From contig NZ_HG726020.1 of NCBI RefSeq assembly GCF_000499785.1, positions 1,412,732-1,476,731 on the forward strand: a stretch of 64,000 nt of DNA, written 5' to 3'. How positions within the stretch are numbered: position 1 is the stretch's first letter; each line of letters opens with the position of its first letter. The translations under genes were made by a program, and so were the position numbers. The notes below the pieces were generated by a model. It searched no databases. It was not told the origin of the DNA and saw only the letters and a list, made by a program, of their open reading frames with translations. Source of the stretch: Bacteroides neonati (GTDB lineage: Bacteria; Bacteroidota; Bacteroidia; Bacteroidales; Bacteroidaceae). Positions 10,179-18,332 of this stretch are shown piece after piece.

Positions 10179-10886
10179 ATGAACAGAACCATGAAAGGTA
10201 TTACGTCTATAAGATTAACTATTCTCTTTTTTCTTATTGGATTTATGATTAGTTGTTCCCCACGCAAACAAGTAGATATAACTCCCCATCATATTCATCC
10301 ACAAGCCGATCGTTACTATAAAAAAGCTATTTCGTTAATGATGTCGTCTTACGATATCGACTCTACACATAAATGCATCACTTTTTTAGATCAAGCACTC
10401 CAAATAGATAGTTTTAATCCGGACTATTATGGTGTAAAAGCCAAACTGCTAACCGAATTGGGAGAATTGGATGCGGCTCTTTTTGTGCAAACTTGCGCAG
10501 CACAAAAGGGAGCCATCACCGGAGAATACCTTTTTCAATTAGGTTTATTTCAGTCGGCCAAAGAAATGCTCGATCTGGCACACCAAAGTTTTGGCAAAAG
10601 CAAAGAGTATCTAGAAGTTGTTTTACAAGAATATCCTGATAGTCTAGGTGCTTTCTTTCTTCAACAGGCAGCTACCGCTTTGTATTTGGGAAATGATTCG
10701 CTCTTCATGAAAGATATTGATCAAATACGTAAAAGGTATCCAAACAGGTTGATGGAAATAGAAATGACAAGAAGGGTAAAGCCTCACACATTAGTCAAAG
10801 AAATAAAAAAGATTGAGGAAAAAAGGACATATACGACAGGCTTTGATGTAGATAGTTTAATTAAGGAAACTTTGAGTGAGAAATGA
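10179..10886 (+). CDS. Predicted lipoprotein with TPR-like helical repeats, function unknown
   Basis: A 235-residue protein with a type II signal peptide ending in the lipobox ISC (an in-frame ATG at 10191 is the alternative start). The mature part is largely helical. The segments ADRYYKKAISLMMSS, CITFLDQALQIDSFNPDYYGVKAKLLTEL and FQLGLFQSAKEMLDLAHQSF look like three tetratricopeptide-type repeats (about residues 40-150). It sits alone between the operon terminator and the tRNA-Asp gene. I do not recognise a specific family; TPR lipoproteins usually act as scaffolds in the envelope. Confidence 0.7.
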   Translation: MNRTMKGITSIRLTILFFLIGFMISCSPRKQVDITPHHIHPQADRYYKKAISLMMSSYDIDSTHKCITFLDQALQIDSFNPDYYGVKAKLLTELGELDAALFVQTCAAQKGAITGEYLFQLGLFQSAKEMLDLAHQSFGKSKEYLEVVLQEYPDSLGAFFLQQAATALYLGNDSLFMKDIDQIRKRYPNRLMEIEMTRRVKPHTLVKEIKKIEEKRTYTTGFDVDSLIKETLSEK

Positions 10887-10940
10887 CGAACCTATTACAG
10901 CATCGAAATTTTAATATAATCTGTCTTTAAGCGCATTATA

Positions 10941-11086
10941 TTACAGCGCTGCAATTGATTCTATATCGACATTTTCTTCTTCTGCGTCGACATCGTATTG
11001 TAGCCTGCAATTGTATCTGGATATTTCTTCACAAAAAATCCAATACCAATAATAAATAAGCCGAATAACAAACCAAATATTATCAT
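10941..11086 (-). pseudogene. Frameshifted, truncated DUF3784-family membrane protein remnant
   Basis: Reading leftward from the ATG at 11084-11086 gives a hydrophobic helix followed by KKYPDTIAGYNTMSTQKKK, which matches the conserved core of DUF3784 membrane proteins (a positively charged loop with 'AGYNTMS' after the first helix). The frame then stops at 10961 after 41 residues. Adding one base to the AAAA run in AAGAAGAAAATG restores the family-like continuation KKKNVDIESIAAL before a stop at 10941. The second transmembrane helix expected for the family (about 100 residues) is absent. I read this as a decayed gene with a -1 frameshift and a lost 3' part; a genuine 41-residue membrane peptide is the alternative. 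Confidence 0.55.
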
Positions 11087-11147
11087 ACCCTTAATGGTGA
11101 ATCGTTTTTATATCAAAAAAAGAAAAAGACTTAAGTATATCAGATAC

Positions 11148-11183
11148 AAAAAAAGCAGCTCTAAATTATATTTAGAGCTGCTT
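11148..11183 (-). terminator. Terminator of tRNA-Asp
   Basis: Perfect 13-base stem AAGCAGCTCTAAA / TTTAGAGCTGCTT with a short AT loop. On the minus strand it is followed by a run of seven T, and it lies 28 bases past the tRNA 3' end. Confidence 0.85.
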
Positions 11184-11210
11184 TATGCAATGTAGGCCAT
11201 TTATGCCTTG

Positions 11211-11284
11211 CGGTCCGGACGGGACTCGAACCCGCGACCCCCTGCGTGACAGGCAGGTATTCTAACCAACTGAACTACCGAACC
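11211..11284 (-). tRNA. tRNA-Asp (anticodon GTC)
   Basis: The minus strand folds into a full cloverleaf. The acceptor stem is GGTTCGG/CCGGACC with one G-U pair, the D arm contains AGTTGGTTAGA, the anticodon stem is CCTGC/GCAGG with loop CTGTCAC (anticodon GTC), and the T arm is GCGGG-TTCGAGT-CCCGT. The discriminator base is G, as usual for tRNA-Asp. The 3' CCA is not encoded. It has its own promoter and terminator and is not in a tRNA cluster. Confidence 0.97.
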
Positions 11285-11323
11285 ATTTAGTATTTTCAGT
11301 ACAAACACTCTCGTTTGCGGTTA

Positions 11324-11331
11324 CAAAGGTA
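11324..11331 (-). promoter_or_regulatory. Promoter -7 box for tRNA-Asp
   Basis: TACCTTTG on the minus strand, a perfect match to the Bacteroidetes -7 consensus TAnnTTTG, ending 39 bases before the mature tRNA 5' end, which leaves a leader of about 33 bases. Confidence 0.7.
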
Positions 11332-11393
11332 GATATTTTATTCATACCTGCAATAGCTGATAAGAAATATTTTTCATCTTTTTTATTCTATGC

Positions 11394-11422
11394 TTGATTA
11401 TAAGTAATTTAATTTATCTTTG
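11394..11422 (+). promoter_or_regulatory. Promoter of the aminotransferase gene
   Basis: TATCTTTG at 11415-11422 matches the -7 consensus TAnnTTTG, with TTG at 11394-11396 as a -33 element 18 bases upstream. The start codon at 11458 is about 35 bases downstream. Confidence 0.7.
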
Positions 11423-11457
11423 TATCATAAAATTTATTCTTAGTAGAAATCAGAAAT

Positions 11458-12774
11458 ATGAAAGATACTCCAATTAAGCGTCACTTGATCGACCAAACGA
11501 TCAGTGAATTTCAAATAGTCGACTTCTCTAAAGCGACTATTCGCGAAGTAAAAGCCATTGCTGCCAAAGCAGAAGCCGCATCGGGTGTTGAGTTTATTAA
11601 AATGGAAATGGGTGTACCCGGACTACCCGCATCGGCAGTCGGTGTAAAAGCAGAGATCGAAGCTCTACAAAATGGCATAGCCAGCCTCTATCCCGACATC
11701 AACGGCCTGCCCGAATTGAAGCAAGAAGCCTCTCGATTTATCAAAGCTTTTATTAATGTGGATCTCAAAGCCGAAGGCTGTGTGCCGGTAACAGGCTCGA
11801 TGCAAGGAACATTTGCCTCCTTCCTTACTTGCAGCCAGTGCAACGAGGAGAAAGACACCATCTTATTCATCGATCCGGGATTTCCGGTACAGAAACAACA
11901 ACTGTTGGTGATGGGACAAAAGTACGAAACATTTGATGTGTACGACTATCGCGGAGAGAAGCTGCAAGCCAAACTGGAAAGCTATCTCCAAAAAGGAAAT
12001 ATCTCGGCCATCATCTACTCCAACCCCAATAATCCAAGCTGGATTTGCCTCAACGATGAAGAATTACGCATCATCGGACAACTTGCTACCCGATACGATG
12101 TGATCGTGCTCGAAGACCTGGCTTACTTTGCCATGGACTTCCGCGAGAATCTTAGCACACCGTTCGAAGCTCCGTACCAACCGACTGTGGCACATTATAC
12201 AGATAATTACATTCTACTCATTTCGGGTTCGAAAGCCTTTAGCTATGCCGGACAGCGCATTGGCGTAAGCTGTATATCCGACAAGCTCTATCATCGCTCC
12301 TATCCCGGATTAACCAAGCGTTACGGAGGTGGTACTTTCGGCACCGTCTTCATACATCGGGTGCTTTACGCACTTTCCTCAGGCACCAGCCACTCGGCTC
12401 AGTTTGCAATGGCAGCCATGCTGAAAGCAGCTAATGACGGAGAGTATAACTTCCTCGATGAGGTAAAGGTATACGGAGAAAGAGCACATCGCCTGAAGGA
12501 AATCTTCCTACGTCATGGATTTCACTTGGTGTATGACAATGATTTGGGAAAACCCATTGCCGACGGATTTTACTTCACTATCGGCTATCCGGGTATGACG
12601 AGTGGCGAATTGGCCAAAGAGCTGATGTATTATGGCGTAAGTGCAATATCGCTCGTTACCACCGGCAGCCATCAAGAGGGGTTACGCGCTTGCACCTCTT
12701 TTATAGGAGAGCATCAATATGCTGAATTGGACAGACGGATGAGTTTGTTTGCTGAAAATCATCCACTTAAATAG
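11458..12774 (+). CDS. Class I/II (PLP-dependent) aminotransferase
   Basis: A 438-residue fold-type I aminotransferase, cytoplasmic. Visible landmarks: the substrate/PLP-contact Asn in IIYSNPNNPSW, the Asp that binds the pyridine nitrogen in VIVLEDLAYF, and the Schiff-base Lys in ISGSKAFSYAGQRIG (about residue 260). A glycine-rich loop, GVPGLPAS, lies near the N-terminus. Overall it resembles aminotransferases of unassigned specificity that are widespread in Bacteroidales. The preferred amino acid cannot be told from sequence. It has its own promoter, and the YqgE gene follows 62 bases later. Confidence 0.9.
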   Translation: MKDTPIKRHLIDQTISEFQIVDFSKATIREVKAIAAKAEAASGVEFIKMEMGVPGLPASAVGVKAEIEALQNGIASLYPDINGLPELKQEASRFIKAFINVDLKAEGCVPVTGSMQGTFASFLTCSQCNEEKDTILFIDPGFPVQKQQLLVMGQKYETFDVYDYRGEKLQAKLESYLQKGNISAIIYSNPNNPSWICLNDEELRIIGQLATRYDVIVLEDLAYFAMDFRENLSTPFEAPYQPTVAHYTDNYILLISGSKAFSYAGQRIGVSCISDKLYHRSYPGLTKRYGGGTFGTVFIHRVLYALSSGTSHSAQFAMAAMLKAANDGEYNFLDEVKVYGERAHRLKEIFLRHGFHLVYDNDLGKPIADGFYFTIGYPGMTSGELAKELMYYGVSAISLVTTGSHQEGLRACTSFIGEHQYAELDRRMSLFAENHPLK

Positions 12775-12836
12775 AAATATATTTAAAATAGAGCAACAAA
12801 ACGCTTGTTCCTAAAAAAAATTATTATATTAGGGGC

Positions 12837-13427
12837 ATGAATAATGATGCTGACATTTTTAAAATTGAATCGAACAATGTACTTCCATCGCAAGGAAAGA
12901 TACTCATATCTGAGCCTTTCCTTTGCGATGTAACATTCAGACGCTCGGTTGTGCTCCTTGTAGACCACACGAACGAGGGTACAATGGGCTTAATAATAAA
13001 CAAAGAGCTCCCACTTTCGCTCAATCATCTTATTCACGAATTTAAGTATATTGACACGATACCACTTTTCAAAGGAGGGCCTATCTGTACGGACACACTG
13101 TTCTATCTTCATACATTGCCCGATATTCCGGAGGCTTTTCAGGTAAATCAAGAACTGTATATAAACGGAAACTTCGATGCCATCAAGCGATACATACTAC
13201 AAGGCAATCCCGTTGAAGGGAAAATACGTTTCTTTCTGGGGTATTCGGGTTGGCAATACGAACAACTGGAAAGAGAAATTACCGAAAACTCGTGGATGAT
13301 TAGCAAAGAGAAGGCTTCCTACCTATTGACTGAAGAGAGCAAGGACATGTGGCGCAAATCGTTGGAAAAGCTAGGCAGCAAGTACGAAGCGTGGTCGCGC
13401 TTCCCACAAGTACCATCGCTCAACTAA
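12837..13427 (+). CDS. yqgE: YqgE/AlgH family protein
   Basis: A 196-residue protein of the YqgE/AlgH (UPF0301) family. The diagnostic N-terminal stretch is [20 protein letters not shown] followed by [17 protein letters not shown]; later [17 protein letters not shown] and ENSWM are also family hallmarks. Length is as expected. The biochemical role is not settled; the family was named for a putative effect on alginate regulation in Pseudomonas and is cytoplasmic. The gene converges with the GNAT gene at 13598, with an unusual palindrome array in between. Confidence 0.93.
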   Translation: MNNDADIFKIESNNVLPSQGKILISEPFLCDVTFRRSVVLLVDHTNEGTMGLIINKELPLSLNHLIHEFKYIDTIPLFKGGPICTDTLFYLHTLPDIPEAFQVNQELYINGNFDAIKRYILQGNPVEGKIRFFLGYSGWQYEQLEREITENSWMISKEKASYLLTEESKDMWRKSLEKLGSKYEAWSRFPQVPSLN

Positions 13428-13482
13428 TAGCGTCGGGTTATGCCTTACATAAAAAATGAAACCTTGTGTATTGTAGCAAAAT

Positions 13483-13587
13483 TTACATACGTGCATAAAT
13501 AAAATTACATACGTATGTAACGGTTGGTTACATACGTATGTAGCTGAACGTAGGTACGTACCTAAATTTATTTAGGTACGTATGTAA
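13483..13587. repeat. Five TACGTA-centred palindromes spaced about 22 bp
   Basis: Five palindromic sites share a TACGTA-like core. Two are nearly identical 16-mers (TTACATACGTATGTAA at 13505-13520 and its one-base variant at 13528-13543). The others are TTACATACGTGCATAA (13483-13498), TAGGTACGTACCTA (13551-13564) and TTAGGTACGTATGTAA (13572-13587). Their centres fall at about 13490.5, 13512.5, 13535.5, 13557.5 and 13579.5, so spacing is 22, 23, 22 and 22 bases. Sites 4 and 5 also pair with each other as a 13-base hairpin (13555-13582), which could end transcription of the converging genes. Confidence 0.75.
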
Positions 13588-13597
13588 TTTGTAAGTC

Positions 13598-14134
13598 CTA
13601 CCTTTTCGGGTTGAGACACTGCATCAGCACAGCATCCCGAAAGCCGTCGGCAGTTTGCAACCACTCTTTGAGTACACCGCTCTGCACAAATCCACAGGCA
13701 CGAAACAGGTGCAGGCTCGCTTCATTATCGACCGCCACGTAGGCATAAAGCTGACGGATGCAGAGAAACTCGAACACGTAATCGCACAGCAGCCTCAGCG
13801 CATCGGCCGCATAGCCTTCGTTGCGAAACAGCCGGTGAATGGCAATGCCGACGGCACCGTGCGAGTGCAAAGGCACAAAGTCGGTCACATCGATCGTACC
13901 CAGCGTACGGTTGTCGTCGTTGCGGACAATCATCATCCGCAGCTGCTTGTCGGCAAACACATCGCATTGTGAACCTTCGATATATTGTCGCAGCACGAAG
14001 CGCGAATAGGGCACGGTAAAGCTACTGACGTCCCACATGGCGGGATCGTTCTCCATTTCATACATCACCTCCAGATCTTCGGGCTCTACGGCACGAAGGT
14101 GGATGCGGTTGTTCTTTAAAAAAGTTCGTTTCAT
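13598..14134 (-). CDS. GNAT-family N-acetyltransferase (RimJ/RimL/SpeG-like)
   Basis: A 178-residue GCN5-related acetyltransferase. The N-terminus (IHLRAVEPEDLEVMYEMEND) and the acetyl-CoA loop region (FRNEGYAADALRLLCDYVF, then NEASLHLFRACGFVQSG) are typical of RimJ/RimL-type enzymes, and SpeG-like polyamine acetyltransferases share this shape. The acceptor cannot be assigned. It is the last gene of a leftward cluster starting at recR, 5 bases after the glycosyltransferase, and converges with yqgE. Confidence 0.88.
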   Translation of the reverse strand: MKRTFLKNNRIHLRAVEPEDLEVMYEMENDPAMWDVSSFTVPYSRFVLRQYIEGSQCDVFADKQLRMMIVRNDDNRTLGTIDVTDFVPLHSHGAVGIAIHRLFRNEGYAADALRLLCDYVFEFLCIRQLYAYVAVDNEASLHLFRACGFVQSGVLKEWLQTADGFRDAVLMQCLNPKR

Positions 14135-14139
14135 ATTTG

Positions 14140-15030
14140 TTATAAGTAGTACGTTTCGGGTGTTACCAGCACACGGCTCACCCGGCTATAAATACCCAGA
14201 TGCAACTCCTTCTGCCGGTGGCGGGAAAGAAGTTCGATCATCCGGTCGAAAGAGAAAGCCTCGCTATCATACACCACATGGGTGAAAGCCCCCGAGGGCA
14301 CGAACGTAGAGGCATGTCCGTGAGCGGTAGACCTTTCGTGGGCTATCACGAAATGATGCCGACCATTGAGTTTGTTGCGCTTGCAAAGGCTGCGGATGCT
14401 GTGCACGCTCTTCTCTCCGGCAAAGACCAGAAAGCGTGGTTCGCCGGTCTGTCGGCGTAGCTTGCGAAGGAAGAGAGACACAGCCTGATAGAGCTTATTG
14501 CCCGTTTGTGCCGATACCTTATCCTCTCCTGCTCCTTTGTAGTGAAGTATTTGGACAGGCAGACAAGAATGCTCGTACCCCTCTGTCAACCGTCCGTAGC
14601 TGTCGATAGCCTGTCGGCGCAACAGCATAAAAACCCGCTTCGAGACGGTTTCCGAAAGCAACCGGCCATTGCTCGCCATTACCTTTACCCCTGCTCCACC
14701 TGTTGCGGGGTGGGCATCCATGAAATCGACGGCACGAGTCAGGGTTGTTTCGCCTATCACCGTAGCGGGGTGCAGCACCAAGATATACTCTCCGGTGGTC
14801 TGCCCCATCACTTGGTTGGCAGGGGGGATAACACCTGCGTCTTGAGGGTTGCATACATAAGTCAAACGGGGGAAGCGTTGGGTTATGTACCGCTGCGAAT
14901 CATCGTCGGATGCATGATCAACAATCAGCACTTCGGCTTGGATATTCTCTATGGCACGATAGAGTGAGTGCAAACACTGCTCAAGGTGATACTTGAGGTT
15001 ACGGTGAACGATGATGACGGATAGCTTCAT
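14140..15030 (-). CDS. Family 2 glycosyltransferase
   Basis: A 296-residue GT-A fold enzyme. The start at 15030 is chosen because the protein then begins with MKLSVIIVHRNLKYHLEQCL, the normal GT2 N-terminus; the open frame continues upstream but that part is antisense to the real neighbouring gene. VLIVDHASDDDSQRYI holds the nucleotide-sugar contacts. In place of the usual DxD motif, EYILVLHPATVI is seen, so metal binding may be altered. After about residue 160 the sequence departs from standard GT2 enzymes. Donor and acceptor are unknown. Fourteen bases separate it from the upstream membrane-protein gene. Confidence 0.82.
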   Translation of the reverse strand: MKLSVIIVHRNLKYHLEQCLHSLYRAIENIQAEVLIVDHASDDDSQRYITQRFPRLTYVCNPQDAGVIPPANQVMGQTTGEYILVLHPATVIGETTLTRAVDFMDAHPATGGAGVKVMASNGRLLSETVSKRVFMLLRRQAIDSYGRLTEGYEHSCLPVQILHYKGAGEDKVSAQTGNKLYQAVSLFLRKLRRQTGEPRFLVFAGEKSVHSIRSLCKRNKLNGRHHFVIAHERSTAHGHASTFVPSGAFTHVVYDSEAFSFDRMIELLSRHRQKELHLGIYSRVSRVLVTPETYYL

Positions 15031-15044
15031 GGGAGTTCGGGGTA

Positions 15045-15512
15045 TTATGTTTCGCTTTCGGGTGGTTCGGGGCCGATATGCAGTTCTTCGTACAGTTTCT
15101 TCTCCGTGGGGATGCAGAAGAGAGTGGCCGTTAGTCCGATAAAGGCACACAGTACGCCTGTGCTGCTCATCGTGAGGTAATAGCCCGTGAGGCAAAACAA
15201 GATGCTGCCTTCGAGTATACTCAACCGCACCAAGCTCCACAGCTTGTATCGGCTCAAGGCTACGGGAAAGGTATAGGTATCGATCTTCTTGTTGAGTACC
15301 AAGCTGAATAGTTTCAGCGACAAAGGCACCGAGAGGGCTGCAAGCAGGATGCATGCCGTTTCCATAAAGTAGCTGCCGCTCTTGTCATCGACCAGCGCAC
15401 CTACGGGAATCAAATCGGTTTCGCCTAGTACGATGTAGCAGATCGGAAGTGCCCACACCGCCACGTAAGCGGCTTTAAGTATCTTTATGGTCTTCTGTAT
15501 TTGTTCTTTCAT
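15045..15512 (-). CDS. Small integral membrane protein, unknown function
   Basis: A 155-residue protein with four likely transmembrane helices (about residues 14-31, 49-71, 92-113 and 117-135) and a charged, acidic C-terminal tail (GPEPPESET). I do not recognise a named family. It lies between recR (22 bases upstream) and the GT2 gene, so it is probably cotranscribed with both. Confidence 0.75.
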   Translation of the reverse strand: MKEQIQKTIKILKAAYVAVWALPICYIVLGETDLIPVGALVDDKSGSYFMETACILLAALSVPLSLKLFSLVLNKKIDTYTFPVALSRYKLWSLVRLSILEGSILFCLTGYYLTMSSTGVLCAFIGLTATLFCIPTEKKLYEELHIGPEPPESET

Positions 15513-15534
15513 CGGGTTGTATGTAGTTTTTGTA

Positions 15535-16149
15535 TTATTTGCCTGTAAATAGGGTGCGGTTCACGATGCTTCGTCCAAGGGTTATCTCGTCGGTGTACTC
15601 CAGTTCGTCGCCTATCGAAACGCCTCGTGCCAGTACGCTGAGCGCGACGCCCATCTTATCGAGCTTGCGGTAGATGTAGAAGTTGGTCGTATCGCCCTCC
15701 ATCGTTGTGCTGAGTGCGAGGATCACCTCCTTCACCGTTCCTTCGGCTACGCGGCGCACCAGGCTGTCGATCTGCAAGTCGCTCGGTCCTACTCCGTCCA
15801 TGGGCGAGATGATGCCGCCCAGTACATGATACAGCCCGCGAAACTGTTGCGTACCCTCTACCGCCATTACGTCGCGGATGTTCTCTACCACACAAATGGT
15901 CGAGGCATCGCGCTGTGGATTGGCACATATCTGACAGGTTTCGGTATCGGATATATTGTGGCAGACCTTGCAGTATTTCACCTCTCGCTTCAGGGTGATG
16001 ATGGAGTTTCCGAAGGCTTCGACGGTCGATGGATCTTGTCGCAACAGGTGAAGTACCAACCGCATAGCCGTTTTACGCCCGATGCCCGGCAGTTTGGAGA
16101 ACTCGCCCACCGCTTTCTCGAGCAGTGTGGAAGGGTATTGTTGATTCAT
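15535..16149 (-). CDS. recR: Recombination mediator protein RecR
   Basis: A 204-residue RecR, which works with RecF/RecO to load RecA on gapped DNA. It has the N-terminal helix-hairpin-helix ([17 protein letters not shown]), a four-Cys zinc finger ([16 protein letters not shown]), and a Toprim domain with [14 protein letters not shown] and a Walker-like [15 protein letters not shown]. The start at 16149 (MNQQYPS) is preferred over 16185 because the longer version would overlap the -7 promoter box at 16183-16190. It heads a leftward four-gene cluster. Confidence 0.97.
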   Translation of the reverse strand: MNQQYPSTLLEKAVGEFSKLPGIGRKTAMRLVLHLLRQDPSTVEAFGNSIITLKREVKYCKVCHNISDTETCQICANPQRDASTICVVENIRDVMAVEGTQQFRGLYHVLGGIISPMDGVGPSDLQIDSLVRRVAEGTVKEVILALSTTMEGDTTNFYIYRKLDKMGVALSVLARGVSIGDELEYTDEITLGRSIVNRTLFTGK

Positions 16150-16182
16150 ATAATGTGATGATGTAAACGTGTTATTGTGCGA

Positions 16183-16190
16183 CAAAGATA
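16183..16190 (-). promoter_or_regulatory. Promoter -7 box of recR
   Basis: TATCTTTG on the minus strand, 33 bases before the recR start, a perfect TAnnTTTG match. It is back-to-back with the symporter promoter at 16235-16242. Confidence 0.7.
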
Positions 16191-16234
16191 GTAATCAATT
16201 ACGAAGATACAATTACTAAATGCAAAATAAGTGC

Positions 16235-16242
16235 TACCTTTG
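16235..16242 (+). promoter_or_regulatory. Promoter -7 box directly upstream of the symporter start
   Basis: TACCTTTG, a perfect -7 consensus, ends only 8 bases before the ATG at 16251. With a start site 5-8 bases after the box, the message would have almost no leader. Confidence 0.65.
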
Positions 16243-16250
16243 CAGCCGTT

Positions 16251-17696
16251 ATGATGATACTAATCACGATTGTATGCTATTTTGCCATACTCCTACTGAT
16301 AGCGCGCATTACAGGGCGAACGGGGGGATCGAATGCTGCTTTTTTCAGAGGCGAGAATCGATCGCCTTGGTACATCGTTTCATTCGGCATGATAGGTGCT
16401 TCTATCTCGGGTGTTACTTTCGTTTCGGTTCCGGGCATGGTGCGCAGCATGGACATGACGTATATGCAAACCGTTCTCGGTTTTTTCTTCGGCTATATGG
16501 TAGTGGCGCACCTGCTGTTGCCGCTCTATTATCGGCTGAACCTGATTAGTATCTACAGCTATCTGGGTACGCGCATCGGGAGGCGAAGCTATCGCACCGG
16601 TTCGTTCTTCTTCCTATTGTCGCGCATGTTGGGCACGGCTGCCAAGCTCTATTTGGTCTGCCTTATTCTGCACACGTATGTGTTCGGAGCCATGGGCATT
16701 CCCTTTTGGGCTATTGCTACTGTTGCCGTAGGATTGGTATGGGTCTATACGCATAAAAGCGGTATTCGCACCATTGTATGGACGGATACGTTGCAGACGC
16801 TCTGCCTCGTGGTAGCACTGATCTGTATCATCGTATTCGTTACAGGACAATTGCATTTGGGCTGGGGAGAGGTGGTGCAAACCATTGCACAAAGCCCACA
16901 CAGCCGTATCTTCGTCTTCGACGACTGGATGTCGAGCCAACATTTCGTCAAGCAGTTTTTTAGCGGTATCTTTATTGTTATCGTGATGACGGGGCTCGAT
17001 CAGGACATGATGCAGAAGAACCTCTCGTGCCGTAACCTGCGCGAGGCTCAGAAGAATATGTATTGCTACGGATTCTCATTCGTGCCGCTCAATCTGCTCT
17101 TTCTAGGGCTGGGGGTGTTGCTGCTCGCACTGGCATCGCAGATGAATCTGGTGCTTCCGGCTACCAATGACGATATACTGCCGATGTTTGCCACACAAGG
17201 ATACCTGGGGCAGACGGTATTGGTACTGTTTACCATCGGTATCATTGCGGCGGCGTTCAGCAATTCCGATTCGGCACTGACGGCAATGACCACCACTGTC
17301 TGCATCGACCTACTCGACACGAACAAGGACAGCGAAGCAGTGGCGCGGCGCAAACGCCAACGGGTGCACCTGCTTCTGTCGGTATTACTCGTGGGATGTA
17401 TCTGCCTGGTCGAAGCGCTTCACAGCAAGAGTGTCATTGATGCCATCTACATCATTGCCTCTTACACCTACGGGCCGTTGCTGGGGATGTTTGCCTTCGG
17501 GCTATTCACCAAGCGGTCTGCAAAAGATCGATGGGTACCGTATGTAGCCATACTATCACCGTTGATTTGTTACGGCATCGGCCGGCTGACAGAGCAGCAA
17601 ACGGGTTACCGATTCGGCTACGAGCTACTCATGCTGAACGGGGCACTGACCTTTGCAGGTCTCTATGCCCTGTCGGCTAAAAGAATAACAAAGTAA
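16251..17696 (+). CDS. Sodium:solute symporter (SSS family)
   Basis: A 481-residue integral membrane protein with about 13 hydrophobic helices and the LeuT-type SSS fold. Family features are GRTGGSNAAFFRGENRSPWY near the N-terminus, followed by VSFGMIGASISGVTFVSVPG, and the helix with QDMMQKNLSCRNLREAQKNM, typical of SSS members. It should import a small organic solute with Na+; the solute is not predictable. The Na+ gradient could be supplied by the NQR complex encoded at 46026-51876. engB follows after 22 bases. Confidence 0.9.
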   Translation: MMILITIVCYFAILLLIARITGRTGGSNAAFFRGENRSPWYIVSFGMIGASISGVTFVSVPGMVRSMDMTYMQTVLGFFFGYMVVAHLLLPLYYRLNLISIYSYLGTRIGRRSYRTGSFFFLLSRMLGTAAKLYLVCLILHTYVFGAMGIPFWAIATVAVGLVWVYTHKSGIRTIVWTDTLQTLCLVVALICIIVFVTGQLHLGWGEVVQTIAQSPHSRIFVFDDWMSSQHFVKQFFSGIFIVIVMTGLDQDMMQKNLSCRNLREAQKNMYCYGFSFVPLNLLFLGLGVLLLALASQMNLVLPATNDDILPMFATQGYLGQTVLVLFTIGIIAAAFSNSDSALTAMTTTVCIDLLDTNKDSEAVARRKRQRVHLLLSVLLVGCICLVEALHSKSVIDAIYIIASYTYGPLLGMFAFGLFTKRSAKDRWVPYVAILSPLICYGIGRLTEQQTGYRFGYELLMLNGALTFAGLYALSAKRITK

Positions 17697-17718
17697 AAAT
17701 TGAAAAACGAAAAAGAAT

Positions 17719-18324
17719 ATGGAAATAAGTAATGCCGAGTTTGTGATTAGTAACACAGACGTCACCAAGTGTCCAGCAGGTACACTTCCCGAGTATGCCT
17801 TCATTGGCCGCTCCAACGTAGGAAAGTCGAGCCTTATCAATATGTTGACCAACCGCAAGGGATTGGCAATGACCTCGTCTACCCCCGGCAAGACGATGCT
17901 CATCAACCACTTCCTCATCAACGACAGTTGGTACATTGTCGATCTGCCCGGCTACGGCTATGCCCGCCGCGGTCTCAAAGGAAAGGATCAGATACGCACC
18001 ATCATCGAAGATTATATCCTCGAACGCGAGCAGATGACGAACCTCTTCGTGCTCATCGACTGCCGCCTCGAACCGCAGAAGATCGACCTTGAATTCATGG
18101 AGTGGCTGGGCGAAAACGGTGTGCCCTTCTCGATTATCTTCACCAAGGCCGACAAGCTCAAAGGAGGACGGTTGAAGATGAACATCAACGACTACCTGCG
18201 TGCCTTGCGCGAGCATTGGGAGGAACTCCCCCCCTACTTCATCTCCTCTTCAGACAACCGATTGGGACGCACGGAGATACTCGACTACATCGAATCAATC
18301 AACAAAGAAGTGAATCAAAAATAA
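17719..18324 (+). CDS. engB: Ribosome-biogenesis GTPase EngB (YsxC/YihA)
   Basis: A 201-residue TrmE/Era-class GTPase needed for assembly of the large ribosomal subunit. All G motifs are present: G1 [10 protein letters not shown]2 in [12 protein letters not shown]3 DLPGYGYA, G4 TKADK and G5 SSSD. The length is typical. It sits between the symporter and a DUF4923 gene on the same strand. Confidence 0.97.
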   Translation: MEISNAEFVISNTDVTKCPAGTLPEYAFIGRSNVGKSSLINMLTNRKGLAMTSSTPGKTMLINHFLINDSWYIVDLPGYGYARRGLKGKDQIRTIIEDYILEREQMTNLFVLIDCRLEPQKIDLEFMEWLGENGVPFSIIFTKADKLKGGRLKMNINDYLRALREHWEELPPYFISSSDNRLGRTEILDYIESINKEVNQK

Positions 18325-18332
18325 AAATCCGA

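Noticed and set aside
10912..10943. TAATATAAT ... ATTATATTA inverted repeat after the TPR lipoprotein
   Set aside because: AT-only stem with a 14-base loop and no T tail; too weak to call a terminator.
13483..13587. CRISPR-like interpretation of the periodic palindromes
   Set aside because: Units are about 22 bases with palindromic cores and no unique spacers of 25-40 bases, and no cas gene is nearby.
15031..15354. N-terminal extension of the GT2 frame
   Set aside because: This part is antisense-like and out of register with the GT2 family; the neighbouring membrane protein gene occupies the same bases in another frame.
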